Origin: Trichomonas vaginalis G3
Lineage: Eukaryota > Parabasalia > Trichomonadida > Trichomonadidae
Direction: 5' to 3'
Assembly: GCF_026262505.1 (NCBI RefSeq)
Contig: NC_067207.1
Span: 23,466,082-23,530,081, forward strand
DNA: 64,000 bases
In this document: positions 57,960-64,000 of the stretch, in pieces
Layout of the letters: each line of letters starts with the position of its first letter
Numbering within the stretch: the first letter of the stretch is position 1
Program-made: the position numbers and the translations under genes
The notes under the pieces: model-generated
Databases searched by the model: none
Seen by the model: only the letters and a program-made list of their open reading frames with translations
Told to the model about the DNA's origin: nothing

Positions 57960-59534
57960 ATGCAGAACGAACAGCTAAACGAATTTACTCCAGCAGAGCA
58001 TATTCATCAGATTCGCTCATATTTCGATATCATAGACAATGCAGTTCAAATTGGTGACACTAATAGAAAATATTCTGACACAAAGATTCCATCACAACCT
58101 GGAACTGCTAAAGATAACACATGGGTAACATTCAATCTCTCACCTCCTGGTGAAAATATGTTGGACCTTTACAATACATTCATTACGTATAAAATGGAAG
58201 GTCAATTTATTGTAGATAAAGAAATTGGTTCAGGTTCCAATAAAACAAACTCACCAGGATTTTGGATTGGTTTCGATGACGCTTTCTATGCAGTTGCTGG
58301 ATATCAAATCCTTGCAAATGGTCGTATCGTATATTCTCAAGACAACGCAAGAGAAGAAGCATATATAACTTCAAACTCACAAACTACCGAACAAATAAAG
58401 AAAGTAGATGTTTTCTCAAAGACTCGACATGAAGATGTATGGAGTCATTCGGGAACATGCAGAACAGGACAAATTGTTAGTGGTCCAATTACAGCAGGAA
58501 AATCATTTGATTTTAAGCTTCGTTTAAGAATTCCTGTTAGAAGATTCCTTCCATTAGAAGCTATTCGATTTATTCCAGCTTTTGCAGGAAACATTCAGCT
58601 TAAAGTAAAGTTCAGTAGCGACGCCTTACAATGCACATCTATATCTGTAAATGATATCATTGCTTTCAATCCAACTCTTAAAGTTGCATTTGCTTCAGAT
58701 TCAAATCCACCGACAAATAAATTTGTTCCATGGAATGAACCATTCACTATGATAACGAAGGCAGTAGAAGCTAGTGGAACAGTTACTATTACAACTGTAA
58801 CCCAGCAACTATTTCGAACAAAGATGGATTTTAATGAATGTTTCATTCATCCAAAGTCATTCTCTTTAGACCCTAACATTTATACAGAACTTGTAGAACA
58901 TTATACAAACGAGGCTTTATGTTTTCCTGTTAAAGTTATGGATTGGATTCCTATGGACGGTTCATTCTCAAAGAATACAGATAGTTCAAGTGCAACATTT
59001 ACAGCAGCTTATACGCCTATTAATGTTAAAAGTATTTGGGCACTATTTAGAAAGAAAGACAACTATTATGTTAATTTTGAGAACCCTAAGTTTAAATATC
59101 TTCAGCTTTCCATGGGAGCTTATGGAAATATGCCTGCAGAACCCGAAAAATCATATGGACCTGTATTTTATGAAATGGTTGCGAACGCCTGCAATACAAA
59201 CAATGATATGATAGGATTTAATGAAGATGTTATGAGGTCATTGGTGGATGATGGTAGTGTGGAACATAAATGGGATAGCTATGACAACACACATTTCTTA
59301 TGTGGTTTTCCAACAGAAGTGGACTTTTGCTTCCAGCAAGGTCAAACATCTACTGCTCCAATAACATACAAATTGTCTGTTAAAGGACCTATTGAACTAG
59401 CAACTGAAAATGTACCAAAGCCACTTATTGGATTTATGAGGGATTGTTGCTTTGCCATTCAGGTGCGTGCTAATGGCATCCCCATAATAAGATTAGATGA
59501 CTATAACTTAGCTACGGACGACAGTGAGGAATAA
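57960..59534 (+). CDS. Major capsid protein candidate (double jelly roll), 524 aa
   Basis: Full length. It is beta-rich throughout with few charged helices. Features include FNLSPPGENMLDLYNTFITYKM near residue 60, the ...FDFKLRLRIPVRRFLPLEAIRFIPAFAG segment in the middle, and a C-terminal PLIGFMRDCCFAIQVRANGIPI strand set. Size, beta content and position match the Polinton major capsid protein of the double-jelly-roll lineage, known from T. vaginalis Mavericks. Identification is by pattern and context. No break was seen. Confidence 0.75.
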   Translation: MQNEQLNEFTPAEHIHQIRSYFDIIDNAVQIGDTNRKYSDTKIPSQPGTAKDNTWVTFNLSPPGENMLDLYNTFITYKMEGQFIVDKEIGSGSNKTNSPGFWIGFDDAFYAVAGYQILANGRIVYSQDNAREEAYITSNSQTTEQIKKVDVFSKTRHEDVWSHSGTCRTGQIVSGPITAGKSFDFKLRLRIPVRRFLPLEAIRFIPAFAGNIQLKVKFSSDALQCTSISVNDIIAFNPTLKVAFASDSNPPTNKFVPWNEPFTMITKAVEASGTVTITTVTQQLFRTKMDFNECFIHPKSFSLDPNIYTELVEHYTNEALCFPVKVMDWIPMDGSFSKNTDSSSATFTAAYTPINVKSIWALFRKKDNYYVNFENPKFKYLQLSMGAYGNMPAEPEKSYGPVFYEMVANACNTNNDMIGFNEDVMRSLVDDGSVEHKWDSYDNTHFLCGFPTEVDFCFQQGQTSTAPITYKLSVKGPIELATENVPKPLIGFMRDCCFAIQVRANGIPIIRLDDYNLATDDSEE

Positions 59535-59564
59535 AGGATGAACGTTTATTTTTAAAGCTTATAA

Positions 59565-60022
59565 ATGAGTTCTTCATCAAGCTCTCGTGAACCTTCACCA
59601 TCTATGAAACAAACTTTACCAAACGATTATGGAGCACCTATTGAATATTTCTTACGAGCTGCACAATGGCAAAGAGCAGTCTCACCAAGGTTAGGTGTTC
59701 CACCAGCTCCTGTCAAAAATAGCATTTGGTCAAGTCCTTATATAAGATATGGTCTCCCACTAGGTTTGCTAGCTACAGCAGGAGCAGTTATGATGTTGAA
59801 AAGAAATAAAGCAAATGTTGTAAATAATACTGAAGTAGCTTAAGTTAAACAAACTCCAACACCTTCGCCAAAACCAACGCCTTCACAAGCAAAACCTTCA
59901 ATGACTCCTGAACCTATGGAAGTACAAACTCCTGTTCAAAAGTCAACTCCTAAACCGACTCCAACATTTAAACCAGAACCTACTCCTCAAATAAATCGTA
60001 AAACTCCTGCGTTTCCTTACTG
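59565..60022 (+). pseudogene. Maverick small membrane-type protein with Pro/Thr tail
   Basis: A Ser-rich N-terminus (MSSSSSSREPSPSMKQ) is followed by one hydrophobic segment (YGLPLGLLATAGAVMML) and a basic turn. A Pro/Thr/Lys-rich stretch follows (TPSPKPTPSQAKPSMTPEP) up to about 60022. It looks broken once. It may correspond to a small virion membrane or minor protein; inference. Confidence 0.5.
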
Positions 60023-60071
60023 AAAAAATAACGTTATTTTTATTTAATGTTAAAATTTTTATTTGATTGAA

Positions 60072-60308
60072 ATGACAAATAAAGTCACTGAAGCAATGAA
60101 ACAAAAGTTTTTGGTAGAATACATTAAATCAGGAACTATTCCAGAAGGTTTTTACATTCATACTATGAAGGATGGTAGAGTTCAGTTTAGAAAGATAAAG
60201 CAACCATTAGATAGAGAAGGTATATTAAGGAAGATTAAACTTCATGAGGACAACATTGCTGAACTTAAGAAGAAGTTAGAAGAGTTGGAGAAAGGAAGAG
60301 AGTTATAA
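60072..60308 (+). CDS. Maverick small coiled-coil protein, 78 aa
   Basis: MTNKVTEAMKQKFLVEY... contains IPEGFYIHTMKDGRVQFRKIKQPL, related to the N-terminal block of the 57504-57932 protein. A coiled coil follows (ILRKIKLHEDNIAELKKKLEELEK). Start at 60072 because the longer frame opens at TTG. It ends just inside the right terminal repeat. Confidence 0.65.
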   Translation: MTNKVTEAMKQKFLVEYIKSGTIPEGFYIHTMKDGRVQFRKIKQPLDREGILRKIKLHEDNIAELKKKLEELEKGREL

Positions 60309-60992
60309 AGCAATGAATTCAACAGGGTGAAAAACCGGGTGAAAAAGGAGGTGAGATTTCACCACTTCACCTAAATTTATTTTTGTGCTATGTTTTCATA
60401 CGTGTGAGGGTGGTGATATCATTAATTTTTAAGTTTATTTTTTATTTTATTTTTATATAAATGACGAAAACTATTGAGATAACAAACTACAACGGTCATG
60501 AGTTCAAGAATTTGTTCTTCGTTCCTCGTGAAAATACATTCTATCAGATACGAGGGAGAAAGGGTAAAGTTAGTTTGAGCGTTTATGAAGGAATGAAGAA
60601 TGGAAAGTTTATACAAGCATACGATACAAACGGTAAACGTGTTTCATTAGCTTTGTCAAAACTTACTAACATTTATTTTGACAGTGACTTTGACTCTGAC
60701 GATTGGAGCGACAGCAGCGATACTGAAGAATATGAAGTATTGTGTGAAGCACAGCAATGGGAGGAGTTGCAATACTTTTGTAAGTGAGAACGTTTATTTT
60801 TTACAGTAGTGAAGTCGTTTGTGAAAACGTTAGTGAGGTGAAGTGGTTGGCGGCTTTATAAATATTTAAGGTTAAGTTGGTGTTTGTGTTTGTGTTGTAA
60901 AATATACGTTAACGGTTTTGTAAAGTGTCAAATTCACATATAATGGGTAAGGAGGCTCACAGTGCCTCCGTACACATTATATGTATACTAAC
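60295..60992 (-). repeat. Right terminal inverted repeat of the Maverick
   Basis: Reverse complement of 39276-39972 with only a few differences. It ends ...GTATACTAAC, followed by the TATCTAA target duplication (60993-60999). It contains the second copy of the 108 aa gene and the iterated GGTGAA palindrome (60324-60372). Confidence 0.93.
60461..60787 (+). CDS. Small protein encoded in the Maverick terminal repeat (right copy), 108 aa
   Basis: Identical protein to the left copy at 39481-39807: an aromatic/beta-rich first part and an acidic tail with SDFDSDDWSDSSDTEEYE. Because it sits wholly inside the inverted repeat, the element carries two copies, each reading outward. Confidence 0.75.
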   Translation: MTKTIEITNYNGHEFKNLFFVPRENTFYQIRGRKGKVSLSVYEGMKNGKFIQAYDTNGKRVSLALSKLTNIYFDSDFDSDDWSDSSDTEEYEVLCEAQQWEELQYFCK

Positions 60993-62415
60993 TATCTAAT
61001 TGGATTTGAGATATCTTCTTAATAGCTTCATAAATGTTTGGATGTTTTAACGAAGAAAATTCTGAATGCATACTCTCGAGGCAATCATTAGTGAATATTG
61101 CAGTTGCATTATTATATTGAGATATTAAATTGTAGTGCGGCAACCAAACTTTGTTGAAATAATCAATATAATCTTTGATCGAATCAACTTTATTTTGATT
61201 AATTATATGCATTGTAAGTACAAATTCTTCATGAGACATGAATGGAGTAATAGAATATAGCTTAAATAAAGAATTTTGTAAAGTATTGAAATTTTTTGTA
61301 TAAAGTGCTACAAGTTTCCTGTGTAAAGCTTGTTTGAAATGAAATAGGCATCCAATTATACGGACTTTAGGGAAAATTTGTTGAAGTGCCTCTATCATTC
61401 CCTTTTCAAAATCACAATGAATTTGAATTAGCTTTGAAAATTGAATACCCTTGACAGTAAAAATATATTCAAATGCCTTCTTATAAGATTCAAATGTGCG
61501 GTTTTTCATGAATATAAATAAAAGTGGTAGATATTGATTTGTTGAAGGTTCACAAATCATAATTGTTAGCATCTGTCCTTTTTGAAAATGTTTTGGTGTA
61601 ATTTTAAAAGTTCCATCGCAAAATAAATCTGTGGCTTCTTTTGCAAATTGAATTGCCTTCTCAAAACCAAAAAACATCGTCTCACAATTTGCTTGAAAAT
61701 TATGGCCAATGAAAAACTGCTCGCCATTTATTAAACAAAAATTAGCAATTTCATCGTCTGTAATTTTTTCTCCAACAGAAAATTTTCTGGACTTATTATA
61801 AACTTCCCTGACCAATGAATCTTTAATTAATGGGTTTTCATCAGTACCAACAGCAAGTTCTGTCATAAATTTTTTAATCTGCTGAAAAGTGCCGTTGTCT
61901 TCAGAAAATTTTGCCATTGCCTTATTGTATATTTCTGTCAGAGTCATTGATTTATGAAGATCATTTTTTTCATTTTGTAACTTTTTAAATTGTCTGCATT
62001 CGGGTATATGTTCCTTTTGTAAATCTTCGGAAACTGAACTGTTCTCAATTTTAACTAAATAACGTGCTTGACAAGAATGATCGATGCAACGGTAGTAACG
62101 TTCAATATTATTTGAATTAATAATATTTGTATGATCATGCGAATAAAGCATATCTTTGCGAACAATTGTATCAGGATATTTTCCAGTAACTGCGGGAATA
62201 TTTTTAACTGCAATATAACTAAAATATCTTCTGACAGCTTTAGATTCATTTTCGGCGTATTTAATATTAAAATATTGAAGAACTTGTTTGATTATATTCG
62301 TTTTTTCATCTCTCGATGTTGATTTTTGGTATTTATCAGATTGTTCCCTGATAAATATTTTATTTTCGTCTGTAAAGTTTGCTCTTTTTTGATTAAATAT
62401 AGATGATTTTCCCAT
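60993..62415 (-). pseudogene. MULE (Mutator-like) transposase gene, 5' part, interrupted by the Maverick
   Basis: It opens with MGKSSIFNQKRANF. A zinc-binding module near residues 107-140 (CIDHSC...HIPEC, FLYWCH/GCM-like) is followed by the MULE DDE domain: LFCDGTFKI (Asp 267), IHCDFEKGM (Asp 335), CLFHFKQALHRK and TNDCLESMHSEF (catalytic Glu near 450). The frame then meets the Maverick insertion point and the coding sequence resumes on the minus strand at 39268. The ATG has a trichomonad initiator eight bases upstream. Before the insertion this was probably an active or recently active transposase. Confidence 0.88.
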
Positions 62416-62419
62416 TAAA

Positions 62420-62425
62420 AAATGA
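62420..62425 (-). promoter_or_regulatory. Initiator (Inr) TCA+1TT before the MULE transposase
   Basis: On the minus strand TCATTTTTTAATG: the initiator matches and the leader would be eight bases. Confidence 0.6.
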
Positions 62426-62582
62426 AATGATGCAAAATTTACGAAAACCGTTCGAAAATTGAATAAAAATGAAAAGTAATACTTAAATGAGGAATTCTTT
62501 GAGATATTGGTCTTAGATTGAATGTAGCGTCATTCTTATATAGAATATATATTCATATCATCGGAAATATGATAAAAAGCAT

Positions 62583-62682
62583 NNNNNNNNNNNNNNNNNN
62601 NNNNNNNNNNNNNNNNNNNNNNNNNNNNNNNNNNNNNNNNNNNNNNNNNNNNNNNNNNNNNNNNNNNNNNNNNNNNNNNNNN
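62583..62682. other. Assembly gap (100 N)
   Basis: Exactly 100 undetermined bases, the usual placeholder for a scaffold gap of unknown length. Sequence to the right need not be adjacent to the MULE gene in the genome. Confidence 0.97.
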
Positions 62683-62882
62683 CAATGTCAAAGAAAGAGA
62701 TGTTGAAGTGGGGAAACCATACGAAGACGAAGATGGTATAAACAATTGTTCCTGTAAAAGAACAACCAACATACCCTGAAGTTAGCAGAGACTTAAGTTC
62801 TGTTGCAGATATTCGAAACGACTACCAACAACTTAAAGACAAACTTCAAACTCAGGAGAAGATTTGTCAAGCTTTAAGTATA

Positions 62883-63158
62883 ATGTTAAACTTGGTCGAA
62901 CACAACCCTGTAAAAGTGAACTCATATGTCATTGCACCTCATGAAGTTTTTGAAAGAACTATTGAAACTTTTGACAGAGGCAGACGATATAAACATCAAA
63001 GAAAAGAACCCGACGTTAGTTGCTGTGGTGTTTCATATAATGTCATTGACAAGATATACGTTATGAAAGGAGGTGAAACGTTGAACTTAAAATATAGTTT
63101 CCCAGACGTTATAAAAATATTTGACGACCACAACATTTCATTAAAATTTATTTGCTAA
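62883..63158 (+). CDS. Second-Maverick small conserved protein, 91 aa
   Basis: It contains PDVSCCGVSYNVIDKIYVM and a beta-like C-terminus (NLKYSFPDVIKIFDDHNISLKFI), aligning with the PEIECCGQTP protein at 43233-43508. Coding-like sequence also precedes the ATG (NDYQQLKDKLQTQEKI), so the true gene may start further left. Function unknown. Confidence 0.6.
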   Translation: MLNLVEHNPVKVNSYVIAPHEVFERTIETFDRGRRYKHQRKEPDVSCCGVSYNVIDKIYVMKGGETLNLKYSFPDVIKIFDDHNISLKFIC

Positions 63159-63162
63159 GTAA

Positions 63163-63479
63163 ATGGCAGAAGACATACTTCTGTATACTATAACAACAAA
63201 GAACCCTGAGTCATATAATTCTATAACAACAAACTTACAAAGTCCTCAAGGACGATATTGTAAACTAACTTTAAACACAATGACGACTAAAGCTTGTTTT
63301 GCTCTTTTGACACCAGAAGATTTTATGTTGTGAATGGTAAAAAATACTCCTTTGAAGATACTTACTCGGATATACCACCAACAGGTTTTGTTGACTTATT
63401 TAATACTTTAAGGACGGGTGTAACATGTGCTGCAACTAGAGCAGGTTTTTGTTTGGATGTCCGACTGAGTTTTATATAA
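63163..63479 (+). pseudogene. Second-Maverick small protein region
   Basis: It starts MAEDILLYTITTKNPESYN and aligns with the protein at 44328-44522. Further on, FYVVNGKKYSFEDTYSDIPP is also coding-like. It appears broken once. Confidence 0.45.
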
Positions 63480-63482
63480 CAA

Positions 63483-63953
63483 ATGAGCTATAATACAAAA
63501 CTTATATCTGGTTTTTACTACCAACAGTTTCCTATAACAGGAAAAGGTGTCATACAAGGAATGTCTGTTCCATTGACTTTAAGTACACCTATTTTATATA
63601 TTGTTTCAAACTTAGGTTCAAAGTGTTATTCGAATGTCGACAGAAACTACTATGACCAAAAGATACTTATGCGTATAAATAACATATTCTCTGCTGGTTT
63701 GCCTATTGTTCATTCGAATGCAGAGTTTTCAGCTTTAGTAAACTCAAACACTTTAGCAAACATAAACTTAACCTTAGTTGACGCAAACTTTGTTCCTGTA
63801 AAACTTTTATGTCCTATGTATTTGTCAATGACGGCAGAAAGTTTCGAATTGGAAGATGCAACTGGTGAAAGTATTGTATTACAAGAACAACTTCAACAAC
63901 AAATAGCTCAAGAACAACAAATGCAACAAATGCAACAACAAAGTCAAGAATAA
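63483..63953 (+). CDS. Second-Maverick structural-type protein, 156 aa
   Basis: MSYNTKLISGFYYQQFPITGKG... aligns with the protein at 43762-44187 (shared G.Y...FP, SVP, LVD...PV.L..P). It ends in a Gln/Glu-rich tail (QQIAQEQQMQQMQQQSQE). It starts four bases after the preceding frame, so the genes are tightly packed. Confidence 0.65.
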   Translation: MSYNTKLISGFYYQQFPITGKGVIQGMSVPLTLSTPILYIVSNLGSKCYSNVDRNYYDQKILMRINNIFSAGLPIVHSNAEFSALVNSNTLANINLTLVDANFVPVKLLCPMYLSMTAESFELEDATGESIVLQEQLQQQIAQEQQMQQMQQQSQE

Positions 63954-63977
63954 AATATTTTTTTTATTTTTATAAAA

Positions 63978-64000
63978 ATGTACAGAATAGATGTTTCAGA
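63978..64000 (+). CDS. Start of a further second-Maverick gene (cut by window end)
   Basis: An ATG followed by YRIDVS after an AT-rich leader (TTTTTATTTTTATAAAA) like those before other Maverick genes. Only seven full codons are visible. Confidence 0.35.

Larger units (their letters stand above)
39276..60992. mobile_element. Maverick/Polinton element, broken, about 21.7 kb
   Basis: The element has terminal inverted repeats of about 697 bases, starting GTTAGTATACATATAATGTG at each end, and is flanked by the 7 bp direct repeat TATCTAA (39269-39275 and 60993-60999). Parts recognised are DNA polymerase B, retroviral-type integrase, A32-like ATPase, major and minor capsid candidates, fibre protein, KilA-N protein and HNH nuclease. 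No adenovirus-type cysteine protease was recognised. It is broken, with roughly a dozen breaks. The near-identical terminal repeats, intact target duplication and full-length capsid genes suggest a young insertion. It is inserted within a MULE transposase gene. Confidence 0.93.
62683..64000 (+). mobile_element. Part of a second, diverged Maverick/Polinton
   Basis: It contains three small genes homologous to those at 43.2-44.5 kb of the first element, all on the plus strand here and in a different arrangement. Codon style is that of the first element. The ends are not in the window (N gap on the left, window edge on the right). At least one gene appears broken. Confidence 0.75.

Overview
The window is AT-rich protist DNA that looks like Trichomonas vaginalis or a close parabasalid. 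The support is BspA-like TpLRR surface-protein genes, an ankyrin gene of the large trichomonad family, initiator motifs of the form TCA+1Y(T/A) only 8-20 bases before several start codons, no visible introns, very short gene spacing, and a 21.7 kb Maverick/Polinton, an element class that fills this genome. Species is an inference; no marker search could be run.

Layout: 1-5290 holds two tandem BspA-like genes on the minus strand, the first cut by the window edge. From 6.0 to 33.2 kb lies a compact array of host housekeeping genes: an unknown 441 aa protein, a DCP1-like protein, a small acidic protein, a TBC-domain RabGAP, an MLF-like acidic protein, a long coiled-coil protein, tRNA-Gln(CTG) beside the tail of a lost surface-protein gene, a Ser/Asp-rich RGG protein, a CFAP58-like flagellar coiled coil, a legumain protease, a BAR-like protein, a small RRM protein, ribosomal protein eL39, a phosphoesterase-like protein ending in a CaaX box, a PP2A-type phosphatase, a TruD/PUS7 pseudouridine synthase, a glycine-rich surface-type protein and the AP-3 beta adaptin. 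From 33.6 to 39.3 kb is a mobile-element-rich stretch: an ankyrin gene split by a 1.04 kb TTAA-flanked element, a 1.19 kb terminal-inverted-repeat element with an 8 bp target duplication, a long palindrome, and the 3' part of a MULE transposase gene.

A Maverick occupies 39276-60992, with ~697 bp terminal inverted repeats and a 7 bp direct repeat TATCTAA on each side. It sits inside the MULE transposase gene, whose two halves (60993-62415 and 38407-39268) flank it on the minus strand. Recognisable parts are protein-primed DNA polymerase B, retroviral-type integrase with a C-terminal chromo-like region, A32-like packaging ATPase, major and minor capsid candidates, a collagen-plus-phage-tail-fibre protein, a KilA-N protein and a NUMOD4/HNH nuclease. 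The element is broken (roughly a dozen breaks), although its capsid and fibre genes are full length and its terminal repeats are almost identical, so it looks young. After a 100 N scaffold gap (62583-62682), part of a second, diverged Maverick runs off the window.

The most unusual signal is a set of very short GC-rich hairpins, often in pairs with 3-nt loops, scattered through the Maverick both between convergent genes and inside reading frames. The stem sequences differ from copy to copy while pairing is kept.
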